Below are positions 26,407 to 35,325 of a stretch of 38,347 nt of DNA, one piece after another (within the stretch, counting starts at the first letter, position 1; each line of letters opens with the position of its first letter). The stretch covers positions 1 through 38,347 of the forward strand of contig MFIQ01000013.1 in the NCBI GenBank assembly GCA_001778905.1, given 5' to 3'. The translations under genes were made by a program, and so were the position numbers. The notes below the pieces were generated by a model. The model was not told where the DNA came from, did no database searches, and worked only from the letters and a program-made list of their open reading frames with translations. The stretch is from Candidatus Giovannonibacteria bacterium RIFCSPLOWO2_12_FULL_44_15 (GTDB lineage Bacteria > Patescibacteriota > Minisyncoccia > JACPKW01 > UBA11713).

Positions 26407-27552
26407 TCAAATTTCCGCCCTTGGCACTTCCGGGGCTTTTGCGTCCTCACCAAGATAGGACAAAGTCATTCTGCGTTCTTTTGGTTCGAAAAGGGTTATT
26501 TGAAATGGGTATGTGTGTCCGATTTCAAGTTTTTCGCGCATTTTGTCTCCCGTGCTGAATTCCGAGATGTGGCAGAGGCCTGAGACCCCGTTTTCAATCT
26601 CAATAAGCGAGCCGTATTTATTAAACCTCAAAACTTTTCCCTGAACGATATCTCCTTTATTATATTTTTCGGCGACGCTCGTCCACGGGTCGGGCTTAAG
26701 CGCCTTAAGCGACAAAGAAACTCTCCCCGCCTCTATCCCGATTATCTTCGCAGAGACGCGCTCGCCGATTTTATAAAGCTCGTGCGGATTTTGAACCAAG
26801 GACCAATCGAGTTCGGATAAGTGCGAAAGCCCTTCGAGGCCTTCTTCCAATTTTATAAAAACTCCGAAATCAACAACGCCAGTGATATCCCCCTCGATTA
26901 CCTGGCCGATCTGATATTTAGAAGTAAGCGCCGTGAGGTCCGCGGCATCCGCCCCTTTCTCCGAAAAAATTATTTTATCCTCTTTAGGATCGATCGCGAT
27001 AATCGTGACCCCTAATTTCTGTCCATCGAGTTTCTTGAGTTCCGTAAAAATTCTTTCTTTATCCCCGCCTTCAACCCTCGGATAGTGCGAAGTCTTCAAC
27101 TGGGAGGCAGGCAGGAACCCTTTTATCTTTTTCCATTCCAAAACCAATCCACCTTTATTCGCCTCGATGACAGTTAGCTCCAAAACCTCCTTTTTCTTCA
27201 TCAATTCGTCGGCTTCCTTCCATACTATGTCCTTCCCGGCATCGCGCAAGGACAATTCAACGTATCCGTCCTCGTTCTCCAAATCCAAAACTTTCGCCAT
27301 GACGGCATCTCCCTTCTTCAAAGTTTTTATTATATCTTTTGCAAGAATGTATTCCCGTCCATAAACCTTGCCACAGCCCATCGTTCCCAGTTCAAAAAAC
27401 GCTCTCGCCCCCGATTTCTCAAGAAATTTCGCCTCGACGATGTCATCCACCCTCGGCAAAGAAATTGAAATCTTTTTCCAGAGATCATCCATCACCTGGC
27501 TTTTCTTCTTTTCAGGCAATAGAACGGCTGTATTTGCGTATATATTGGACAT
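26407..27552 (-). CDS. rpsA: S1 RNA-binding domain protein (30S ribosomal protein S1-like)
   Basis: Four S1-type repeats, e.g. GQVIEGDITGVVDFGVFIKLEEGLEGLSHLSEL and GDIVQGKVLRFNKYGSLIEIENGVSGLCHISEF. Confidence 0.88.
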   Translation of the reverse strand: MSNIYANTAVLLPEKKKSQVMDDLWKKISISLPRVDDIVEAKFLEKSGARAFFELGTMGCGKVYGREYILAKDIIKTLKKGDAVMAKVLDLENEDGYVELSLRDAGKDIVWKEADELMKKKEVLELTVIEANKGGLVLEWKKIKGFLPASQLKTSHYPRVEGGDKERIFTELKKLDGQKLGVTIIAIDPKEDKIIFSEKGADAADLTALTSKYQIGQVIEGDITGVVDFGVFIKLEEGLEGLSHLSELDWSLVQNPHELYKIGERVSAKIIGIEAGRVSLSLKALKPDPWTSVAEKYNKGDIVQGKVLRFNKYGSLIEIENGVSGLCHISEFSTGDKMREKLEIGHTYPFQITLFEPKERRMTLSYLGEDAKAPEVPRAEI

Positions 27553-27559
27553 AGGGAAA

Positions 27560-27588
27560 AGTATACTCCACCGCTACTAAGCAGTCAA
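27560..27588 (-). promoter_or_regulatory. Promoter of S1 gene with leaderless geometry
   Basis: Minus strand TTGACT (27583-27588), 17-nt spacer, TATACT (27560-27565), 7 nt to ATG. Confidence 0.75.
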
Positions 27589-27636
27589 TCTTGCTGTTAA
27601 CCCCTAACTACAAATTTTAATGCTGTGGATAAACCC

Positions 27637-27664
27637 TTGACTTTTTCCTATAATTTGATATATT
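27637..27664 (+). promoter_or_regulatory. Candidate promoter for a small RNA
   Basis: TTGACT, 16-nt spacer, TATATT; an alternative TATAAT lies at 27649-27654. Confidence 0.45.
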
Positions 27665-27670
27665 GAAATT

Positions 27671-27735
27671 ACAAGTAAATCCTCGTGCGTGGGCTTCCGG
27701 ATGGTTGCTCATCACAGCGCACGGGGTTTTGTTTT
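27671..27735 (+). ncRNA. Candidate small RNA ending in a terminator-like hairpin
   Basis: 9-bp stem cctcgtgcg/cgcacgggg (27681-27689/27718-27726) with internal stem gatg/catc, followed by ttttgttttt. Confidence 0.35.
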
Positions 27736-28376
27736 TATGGAAATAGTGAGCTTTCTTCTACAATCTTGCCATTAAATATATTGTAATAGCTGTCATCGCC
27801 TTTTTCATATTTTCTAAAAAACGCCCAACTGAGAAAATCTGTAGCTTGGAGGCATTTTTCTTCTGCTGGAGTCTTGATGGATATTTGAATCGTTCCTTTG
27901 TGGATTGATTTAACCTGTCGTCTCAAGTAATCTTTAAAATTCTCATTTAGGAACTTGTTCGTTTCCCGCCTAGAAGCTATCAGCTCAATTGATTTATCGG
28001 AAGAAATTATTTTTTTGACATAAATTCGATCGAGTAAAATGTTCGTCACATAATTATATAAAACTTGCTTTTCGTCCTGTAGGTTGGTAAAAACCTTCTT
28101 CTTGTTCAAATAAATCGTCATTACCAAACAATCCTTTTTGGCAATACCTTTTAAAATTCTTTGCCTGGTAACAGGTTTTTCATAAACTGCGTGAAGGACA
28201 CCGATTCGGCGTTTAAACTTTTTTGCCAATTGAGAATGAGTTTTTTTGATTATCTTTTCAATCGGCCCCTTAGAGCCCTCTATAAACAATAAAGTAATTA
28301 CAAAAAAGTTTGATGTACCCCTCTTCTTGAAATTAAATCCCAAGTCGCCACTTTCATCCAAAAATATGTATGCCAT
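27735..28376 (-). CDS. DUF3800-family protein
   Basis: N-terminal MAYIFLDESGDLGF motif; LQATDFLSWAFFRKYE near C-terminus. Confidence 0.85.
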   Translation of the reverse strand: MAYIFLDESGDLGFNFKKRGTSNFFVITLLFIEGSKGPIEKIIKKTHSQLAKKFKRRIGVLHAVYEKPVTRQRILKGIAKKDCLVMTIYLNKKKVFTNLQDEKQVLYNYVTNILLDRIYVKKIISSDKSIELIASRRETNKFLNENFKDYLRRQVKSIHKGTIQISIKTPAEEKCLQATDFLSWAFFRKYEKGDDSYYNIFNGKIVEESSLFP

Positions 28377-28572
28377 GATCTATATTTAACGATATTTTTT
28401 CTTTTATATTAAGCGTTAAATTATCTATATTTAGAATTCGCTTTTTAAACTCCAGCGCTTTGGGAAGAAAAAATCCAACGACAAACAGAGAAGCTATAAA
28501 AAATAAGCACGCGACAAAACCTATCACAAACCACAGAACTCTTTCTTTAATTTCGATACGCTTAGGATTCAT
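28354..28572 (-). CDS. Small single-TM protein overlapping the DUF3800 gene
   Basis: 72 aa with strong TM helix VLWFVIGFVACLFFIASLFVVGFFL; overlaps next start. Confidence 0.65.
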   Translation of the reverse strand: MNPKRIEIKERVLWFVIGFVACLFFIASLFVVGFFLPKALEFKKRILNIDNLTLNIKEKISLNIDHGIHIFG

Positions 28573-28613
28573 TTTCCGGGTTTTTATACAAAAAATAAAA
28601 AAATTTGGTTAAA

Positions 28614-29144
28614 TCAATTGTTTTGATTACGATAGCGGTTTAAAACTTTTTTTACACTACTCATAAACTTTTTCTTTGTAATCCCTAGTTTGGCATAATG
28701 TGGAATTTTATAAATAGAATATGTAGTAAAATTGGCGACCAAAATATCATAAGCTTTCTTGCCGATGACAACAATGAATGGACTTTTTGCTTTAACATCC
28801 TGTAGCTCGTTCCTAAAACGTTCAACATTTCTTGTAATATTACTGTTACTTAGATCTACTTCACTCTCTCTCACAGAAAAATCATTTTGAATTATATCTG
28901 TCATGTATGCTCCTCGGATAACACTTTCACCAAAAGCTTCGCGTAACCATGCATCTCGGCCTCCCCTATGTTTCTTGTGAAAATTCTCAAACGGTTTAAT
29001 TTTTGCAGATGCATTAAGACCAACTATTACTGCTCGCGAATGAAGCAGTTTTTTATTCTTTTCAATTGAACTATAACCCAAATCGCCATCCCAAATAGCA
29101 AAACTGGCACATCGATATTTTCTTTTAATTTTTGAGAGATTCAT
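28614..29144 (-). CDS. Uracil-DNA-glycosylase-superfamily-like / DUF1643-like protein
   Basis: 176 aa; AVIVGLNAS..., GAYMTDII, PFIVVIGKKAYDIL, IPHYA arrangement resembles the UDG fold. Confidence 0.45.
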   Translation of the reverse strand: MNLSKIKRKYRCASFAIWDGDLGYSSIEKNKKLLHSRAVIVGLNASAKIKPFENFHKKHRGGRDAWLREAFGESVIRGAYMTDIIQNDFSVRESEVDLSNSNITRNVERFRNELQDVKAKSPFIVVIGKKAYDILVANFTTYSIYKIPHYAKLGITKKKFMSSVKKVLNRYRNQNN

Positions 29145-29260
29145 TACTGTATTTATTATAATTCTCTACTATCTTAGGGCGATTTACAATTGACCGAAAG
29201 ATGTAAATAAGTTAAATGAATGTCCTCGAGGCGCAGCCTTTAAATTTATGTCAAAAATTA

Positions 29261-29291
29261 AGCCCCGGCAGAATTGAGTTCTGCCGGGGCT
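29261..29291 (-). terminator. Strong terminator hairpin
   Basis: Perfect 13-bp agccccggcagaa/ttctgccggggct with 5-nt loop; minus strand continues TAATTTTTG. Confidence 0.75.
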
Positions 29292-29312
29292 AGTTATGCT
29301 TGCGTCCTGCAC

Positions 29313-30113
29313 TCAAGCGGTTTCTTCACCAAGAATCCTCGAAACGACTTGCTCTGACAGGCTCAGCGCCTTGGCATTAAGATCAAAAATTTTTTTCTCC
29401 TCAAACTCCACTCGTAAATCCGCTGGGGCATGGAAACCGAAGATGGCAAATTTTTCAGCTAGCCTTTGGCAATAAAACGCCTTCAGCGTCGTTTCTCTTT
29501 CGGAATAATGGTTCGAACAAAGCAGAAATTTCTTTCCGAGGGAAATTCCGTTCTTCCGATCAAGATCTACTATAATATTGAACAACTTGGAGATGCCTCG
29601 AGTTTTGAACTCCGCGTCTTCTTTCAGGATTTCCCGGGAGTCGCTCAGCCCAACTCTGGAGCGAGAATACCTCTTTTCTCCTTCCTCTGGCCGCTCAAGA
29701 AATTCTTTTTTCATCATCGCAGAAAACTCGGATAGATAGTGGGCTAAAAATTCCTCAAGCTTTTTTTGGCCATAGCGCGCAAGCGGACTAAGAAGATGAA
29801 GATCGCGCGGAGATTCCCAGAATAACTTGTTGTCCGCATTGAATTGATTCACGGGCGGGCGCTCAGCGGACCGGTCGAAGCAAAGTCTGCAAAAGAGCCG
29901 CCAGGAAATAAAATTAGACCCGGAAATTGGGCCGATTTCTTTAACGGCGAAAGTTTTTTTCATACGTTCGCAGGCTATGCGGTAATCGTCGGGAGGCAGA
30001 AAACAATGCAACACGCGATTCAGATCTTCTTCCGGCCAAATGTCGCCATAGTCCACTATTTGTGGCCGCAATCCTTCTAGTTGCTGCAGGTGTTTAGTTG
30101 TTAAATAGCTCAT
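29313..30113 (-). CDS. Hypothetical protein
   Basis: 266 aa; preceded by SD-like AAGGAG; own terminator downstream. Confidence 0.75.
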   Translation of the reverse strand: MSYLTTKHLQQLEGLRPQIVDYGDIWPEEDLNRVLHCFLPPDDYRIACERMKKTFAVKEIGPISGSNFISWRLFCRLCFDRSAERPPVNQFNADNKLFWESPRDLHLLSPLARYGQKKLEEFLAHYLSEFSAMMKKEFLERPEEGEKRYSRSRVGLSDSREILKEDAEFKTRGISKLFNIIVDLDRKNGISLGKKFLLCSNHYSERETTLKAFYCQRLAEKFAIFGFHAPADLRVEFEEKKIFDLNAKALSLSEQVVSRILGEETA

Positions 30114-30198
30114 AAGTTCTCTCCTTTTTCTTTAAAAGCTTTAAAAGAATTGTATGAAAATACTCGATTTTTTGCAAGAAATACGCTATAATGTTCCA

Positions 30199-30849
30199 AT
30201 GGTTATTACTTATTACGGGCTTTCGTGTTTTAAGGTTGAATCGGGAAAATTGGCGATAGCATTCGACCCGCCTTCCAAAGATTCGGACTTAAAACCCCCG
30301 AGATTCGCGGCGGATGTCGTCCTTTCAAGCCACGACCACCCGCGCCATTCCGGGCTTCGCGAACTCTCCGGCGAGCCTTTTTTAATATCGGGTCCTGGGG
30401 AATACGAAGCGAAGGGGCTCATGATAACGGGGAGGCCTTCGTTTCACGACAAAAGCAAGGGCGAGAAAAAAGGGTTAAATACAATATATGCGGTTCAGAT
30501 GGAAAACATGCGCCTCTGCCACCTTGGCGATCTCGGAACTTCCGATCTTGACGCCGAAACTATCGAAGCGATCGGCGAGGTAGATATTTTATTCATCCCG
30601 ACCGGAGGGGACGACGTTTTGGATCCCGAAAGCGCGGCCAAGATCGTAAACCTGCTTGAACCGAAAATTGTCATTCCTATGCATTACGCCATCCTAAAAA
30701 CCTCGATTAAAGGTGAGAAAGTGGATGAATTTTTAAGCGAGATGGGAGAGAAAGGAGTTAAAAGCGAGGAGAAATTTACGATAAAGAAAAAAGAGCTCCC
30801 GGAGGAAGGGACAAAAATAGTCGTGCTCGAGCCCGCAATCAGCTTGTGA
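30199..30849 (+). CDS. MBL-fold metal-dependent hydrolase (UlaG-like)
   Basis: MVITYYGLSCFKVE...VVLSSHDHPRHSGL...CHLGDLG...IPMHY; start refined from 30154 to 30199. Confidence 0.9.
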   Translation: MVITYYGLSCFKVESGKLAIAFDPPSKDSDLKPPRFAADVVLSSHDHPRHSGLRELSGEPFLISGPGEYEAKGLMITGRPSFHDKSKGEKKGLNTIYAVQMENMRLCHLGDLGTSDLDAETIEAIGEVDILFIPTGGDDVLDPESAAKIVNLLEPKIVIPMHYAILKTSIKGEKVDEFLSEMGEKGVKSEEKFTIKKKELPEEGTKIVVLEPAISL

Positions 30850-30850
30850 T

Positions 30851-31063
30851 ATGGGAATTTTTGAAAAACTTGAACAGATTAGAGAGAAGCCTCGCGAGGT
30901 GCGAAAAAAACTTTTGATTATGTGGATGACTATCTCTATGACAGTTGTAATAATATTATGGATAGGAATACTTAAATTCGGGAGAAGCGAAGATAATAAT
31001 TCGGCGAGCGGCCCCTCCCCGCTTGAAGTGCTTAAAAATGGTTTTAATAATCTGACAAATTAA
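30851..31063 (+). CDS. Small single-TM protein
   Basis: 70 aa with TM helix LLIMWMTISMTVVIILWIGIL; tightly packed between the MBL and gyrA genes. Confidence 0.65.
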   Translation: MGIFEKLEQIREKPREVRKKLLIMWMTISMTVVIILWIGILKFGRSEDNNSASGPSPLEVLKNGFNNLTN

Positions 31064-31064
31064 A

Positions 31065-33503
31065 ATGGCGGAAGAAAATAAAAATATACACAAGCGCGAC
31101 ATAATTCCCGAGATGAGGGAATCTTATTTGGATTACGCGATGTCAGTTATTGTTGCCCGCGCACTCCCCGATGTCCGGGATGGACTAAAGCCGGTACACC
31201 GGCGAATACTCCATACAATGAATGAGATGGGGCTCCGCCATAATGCAAAATACAGAAAATCGGCGGCCGTCGTCGGAGATACTCTGGGGAAATATCACCC
31301 GCATGGGGATATGGCCGTTTACGATTCAATCGTCCGCATGGCCCAGGATTTCTCCATGCGTTATACACTCGTAGACGGACAAGGAAACTTTGGCTCGATA
31401 GATGGTGACAACGCCGCGGCTCCTAGATACACAGAGATCAGAATGACTCAAATTGCGGAAGAACTCTTGGGTGATATAGAAAAAGAAACGGTAGAATTCC
31501 GCGACAACTACGATGGGACGCGCCAAGAACCTGTCGTCCTTCCAGCAGCCCTTCCTAATCTTCTATTGAATGGGACCTTGGGAATTGCCGTCGGCATGGC
31601 GACGAATATCCCCCCGCATAATTTAGGGGAGGCTATAGACGCAATTTCGCACTTAATCGCGCACCCCAAAGTGACCACCGAGGACCTTATGGAATTCATA
31701 AAGGGTCCTGACTTCCCGACTGGCGGGCTAATTTTTTCGAAGAAAGATTTATTACAGGCCTATGCGACCGGGCGCGGATCGGTCCTGACTCGGGGCGAGG
31801 CGGAGATCGTCGAGAAATCAAAAGGAAATTTCCAAATAATAATCTCATCCATTCCCTACCAGGTTAATAAAGCCGAGCTTATCATAAAGATGGCGGATTT
31901 GGTGCGCGAAAAAAGGATTGAGGGAATCCGCGACATCCGGGACGAATCAGACAAGGAAGGACTGACCATCGCGATTGACTTGAAACACGACGCCGTTCCG
32001 GAAAAAATCCTCAACGGACTTTACAAATTTACGGACCTCGAGCGCGCGTTCCATTTCAATATGATCGCTCTCGTTGACGGCATCCAGCCGCAAGTTCTTT
32101 CGCTAAAAAGCATTCTTGAGAACTTCGTCTCCTGGAGGAAGATTGTCGTGGAAAGACGGGCAAAATTTGATTTAAAAAAAGCTGAGGAGCGGGCTCATAT
32201 ACTGGAAGGCCTCAAAAAAGCGCTCGATCATATTGACGCCGTAATCAAGACCATAAGGGCATCGGAATCCAAGGAGGATGCACATAAGAATTTGGTGAAG
32301 AAATTCGATCTTTCGGTGAAACAAGCCGATGCGATTTTGGAGATGCGCCTTCAGACTTTAGCCGGTCTCGAGCGACAAAGAATCGACAATGAACTCAGGG
32401 AAAAGCAAAAACTAATCCGCGAGCTAAAATCCCTACTCAAAGATCCAGACAAAATTGCGCAAACCGTCAAAGACGAACTCCAGGAACTGAAGAAAAAATA
32501 CGCGGATCCGAGAAAAAGCAAAATAATATCTTCTGAAGTCAAATCGTTTTCAATGGAAGATTTAATCCCCGAAAAAGAAACGATTGTTGTCTTAACGCAG
32601 GACGGCTATATCAAGCGTGTAAATCCGGAAGAATACCGCTCCCAGAAGCGCGGAGGCAAAGGAATCATCGGACACGAAACCAAAGAAGAAGATATCGTTA
32701 CAAACTTTTTCTCGGGAAACACACACGATGACCTTCTTTTCTTTACTTCGAAAGGAAAAGTTTTCCAGACAAAGATGTATGAAATCCCAGAAGGAAAGCG
32801 CGTATCTAAAGGAAAAGCAATCCAAAACTTCCTGCCAATAACGCAAGACGAGAAAATAACTTCCATCCTTCCGGTTACCAAAACCAAGAAGGGCGAAGTT
32901 TTATCCTTAGTCATGATCACAAGAGGAGGTATAATAAAGAAAGTAGATTCAAAACATTTTGAGGACGTCCGGAGATCCGGGATAATCGCGATAAAGCTCC
33001 AGAAAGACGATCTTTTGTTCTGGGTCCGCTTGGCGGAGAAAGGAGACCATATAATTTTGACAACCAAAAAAGGGCAGGCTATCCGCTTCAAGGAAACAGA
33101 TGCCAGGCAAATGGGGCGCGGAGCGCAGGGAGTCCGCGCGATGCGTCTAAAAAAAGGAGATGAGCTGGTGGGAGCGGACATCATCTCGGCTAAAGAAAAA
33201 GACACGCTCATCCTTGTTGTCTCCGAAAACGGGTTCGGCAAGAAAACCAAAGTAAGCGAATACAGGCTCCAAAAAAGAGGGGGGTCGGGCATAAAAACAT
33301 CCAAAGTGACTCCCAAAACCGGCAATCTTGTTTCCGCGAAAGTTCTCTCCCCCGACCTCGAAGAAGTAATCGCGATTTCTAAAAAAGGCCAGGTCATAAG
33401 GACCTCCCTTAAAGAAATCTCCCAGCTCGGCCGAGCTACTCAAGGAGTCCGCATAATGAGACTGGATTCCAAAGACCAACTCGCATCCATAACCTGCTTA
33501 TAA
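31065..33503 (+). CDS. gyrA: DNA gyrase subunit A
   Basis: 812 aa; DYAMSVIVARALPDVRDGLKPVHRRIL, YHPHGDMAVYDSIVRMAQDF, RYTEIR; C-terminal QKRGGKG GyrA-box and beta-pinwheel repeats. Confidence 0.95.
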   Translation: MAEENKNIHKRDIIPEMRESYLDYAMSVIVARALPDVRDGLKPVHRRILHTMNEMGLRHNAKYRKSAAVVGDTLGKYHPHGDMAVYDSIVRMAQDFSMRYTLVDGQGNFGSIDGDNAAAPRYTEIRMTQIAEELLGDIEKETVEFRDNYDGTRQEPVVLPAALPNLLLNGTLGIAVGMATNIPPHNLGEAIDAISHLIAHPKVTTEDLMEFIKGPDFPTGGLIFSKKDLLQAYATGRGSVLTRGEAEIVEKSKGNFQIIISSIPYQVNKAELIIKMADLVREKRIEGIRDIRDESDKEGLTIAIDLKHDAVPEKILNGLYKFTDLERAFHFNMIALVDGIQPQVLSLKSILENFVSWRKIVVERRAKFDLKKAEERAHILEGLKKALDHIDAVIKTIRASESKEDAHKNLVKKFDLSVKQADAILEMRLQTLAGLERQRIDNELREKQKLIRELKSLLKDPDKIAQTVKDELQELKKKYADPRKSKIISSEVKSFSMEDLIPEKETIVVLTQDGYIKRVNPEEYRSQKRGGKGIIGHETKEEDIVTNFFSGNTHDDLLFFTSKGKVFQTKMYEIPEGKRVSKGKAIQNFLPITQDEKITSILPVTKTKKGEVLSLVMITRGGIIKKVDSKHFEDVRRSGIIAIKLQKDDLLFWVRLAEKGDHIILTTKKGQAIRFKETDARQMGRGAQGVRAMRLKKGDELVGADIISAKEKDTLILVVSENGFGKKTKVSEYRLQKRGGSGIKTSKVTPKTGNLVSAKVLSPDLEEVIAISKKGQVIRTSLKEISQLGRATQGVRIMRLDSKDQLASITCL

Positions 33504-33517
33504 AAAATTTAAGACAA

Positions 33518-34048
33518 ATGTTCGTAAAGCCAGAAGCAATCGCAAAAATTTTGGACATCCTCCCAGGAATGAAGGTCGCAGACTTCGGTGCCGGTGCCGG
33601 CTTCTACACTATTCCAATTGCAAAAAAAGTTGGGGCCGCGGGCAAAGTGTATTCCCTGGACATAAGGAAGGAGGCTCTAGAACTTATTCGATCCAAGTCA
33701 CGGGAGATGAGATTATTGAATGTAGAAACTCTCCTAACGGACATTGAGGCGAACGAAGGGTCGCACCTGAAAGACGGGTCGGTAGATATGGTTATAATTT
33801 CAAATATTTTATTCCAGGTTGAAGGCAAGAAAAAAATCGCCGAGGAGGCGTTTCGGATATTGAAACCTTCGGGCAGGGTTGCGGTTGTTGAATGGGATGA
33901 GGAAAAAAAAGTTTTCGGGCCGCCCCTATCGCACCGCGTAAACAGGCAAGCGGCAGAAGATTTTTTTCTCAAGTCAGGCTTCGTATTTGAAAAAGAATTT
34001 AATGCTGGCGAAAGCCATTACGGCATAATTTTTAAAAGAACTAAATAA
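33518..34048 (+). CDS. Class I SAM-dependent methyltransferase
   Basis: MKVADFGAGAGFYTIPIAKKVGAAGKVYSLDI motif I/II. Confidence 0.9.
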   Translation: MFVKPEAIAKILDILPGMKVADFGAGAGFYTIPIAKKVGAAGKVYSLDIRKEALELIRSKSREMRLLNVETLLTDIEANEGSHLKDGSVDMVIISNILFQVEGKKKIAEEAFRILKPSGRVAVVEWDEEKKVFGPPLSHRVNRQAAEDFFLKSGFVFEKEFNAGESHYGIIFKRTK

Positions 34049-34053
34049 AAGAT

Positions 34054-35325
34054 ATGAAAATCGGAAAAGTTCAAATTATCATAACCGCATTAGCCATAGC
34101 GGCGGGGATTTTCGCGGTTTTGGTTTTTGCGGGCGTAATCCCGGGATTAAACAATTCCAGTTCAAAAAATAAAATATCGCTTACGATGTGGGGAACGATA
34201 AGCGGGAAAGCGATGCAACCTACATTGCTGGACTTAAAGGGCTCCGCATACAATATAGAAATTTCATATACGGAGAAAAATCCGGCAACTTTTGAAAGCG
34301 AATTCGTCGACGCCCTGGCGAGACAATCTGGTCCGGACATTGTAATCTTCCCATCAGAGATGATCCTTCCGGAACAAAACAAGCTCAAGGCGATACCGTT
34401 TGAAACCGTGGGAGAACGCCTATTCAGGGATACATTCGCTGACGGCACGGAATTACTGTTAACTGAAAAAGGAGTTTTGGGCCTCCCAATATTGATTGAT
34501 CCTATGGTTCTCTTTTGGAATAAGGATATTTTCAGGAACAAATCAATCGCCGATTCGCCAAAAACTTGGAATGAATTTTTGACCACATCTCAAACTCTCA
34601 CCGAATTAGGTAGCGACGGAAATATTTCCCGCGCGGGTTCGGCACTGGGAATCGAAACAAATGTTAATCATTTCAAGGAAATAATCTCTATTTTAATATT
34701 ACAAACCGGCTCGCCAATTATCGATTCAAAGACATTCAGGTTTGATTCCGGCGGGATGCGTGACGCTTTGAGGTTTTTTATAGAGTTTTCGGATCCACAA
34801 AAATTTTCCTATTCCTGGGCTAAATCTATGCCGAAATCCCAAGACGCCTTCTTAAAGGAGTCCCTCGCTATGTATTTCGCTTTTGGCTCGGAATATCCGT
34901 CGATCAAGGAGAAAAATCCCCATCTTAATTTCGACATATCGGAGGTTCCTCAAATTTTAAACGGGAAACTTTCATTGACTTACGGAAAATTCTATTCTCT
35001 GGGAATTGTTAATCAGACAAAAAATTACGCTGGCGCACTCCGGGCAATCCAAGCCATCGCTTCGAAAGAAGAAGTGCGTAAAATATCCGAGCTCTCCTTC
35101 ATGGCTCCGGCTCGTCGAGATTTATTGAGAGAAGGGACGAAAAGTGCCCCTCTACAGACAAATTTCACTCAAGCCATAAAGTTTAGAAGCTGGCTTGATA
35201 TAAATTATGAAAAAACTAATGAAATTTTTGCGAATATGGTAAAATCGGTATATACAAGAGTTAAAACAGAGGACCAAGCAACCAGAGATGCGAAAGATCA
35301 ACTTGACGTCTTATACAGCCGGTAG
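34054..35325 (+). CDS. Extracellular solute-binding protein (family 1-like), N-terminally TM-anchored
   Basis: 423 aa; N-terminal hydrophobic anchor without lipobox Cys; VLGLPILIDPMVLFWNKDIFRN...PKTWNEFLTTSQTL...LAMYFAFGSEYP. Confidence 0.8.
   Translation: MKIGKVQIIITALAIAAGIFAVLVFAGVIPGLNNSSSKNKISLTMWGTISGKAMQPTLLDLKGSAYNIEISYTEKNPATFESEFVDALARQSGPDIVIFPSEMILPEQNKLKAIPFETVGERLFRDTFADGTELLLTEKGVLGLPILIDPMVLFWNKDIFRNKSIADSPKTWNEFLTTSQTLTELGSDGNISRAGSALGIETNVNHFKEIISILILQTGSPIIDSKTFRFDSGGMRDALRFFIEFSDPQKFSYSWAKSMPKSQDAFLKESLAMYFAFGSEYPSIKEKNPHLNFDISEVPQILNGKLSLTYGKFYSLGIVNQTKNYAGALRAIQAIASKEEVRKISELSFMAPARRDLLREGTKSAPLQTNFTQAIKFRSWLDINYEKTNEIFANMVKSVYTRVKTEDQATRDAKDQLDVLYSR

Noticed and set aside
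30154-30198. Extended N-terminus of the MBL hydrolase
   Set aside because: The extension overlaps a TATAAT box; family members start at M-x-I-T-Y-Y-G-x-S-C-F.
32606-33397. 263-aa minus-strand ORF within gyrA
   Set aside because: Antisense shadow of the GyrA C-terminal domain.
31065-33503. ParC rather than GyrA
   Set aside because: A QKRGGKG GyrA-box-like motif and about six C-terminal pinwheel-type repeats favour GyrA; a second paralog elsewhere cannot be excluded from this window.
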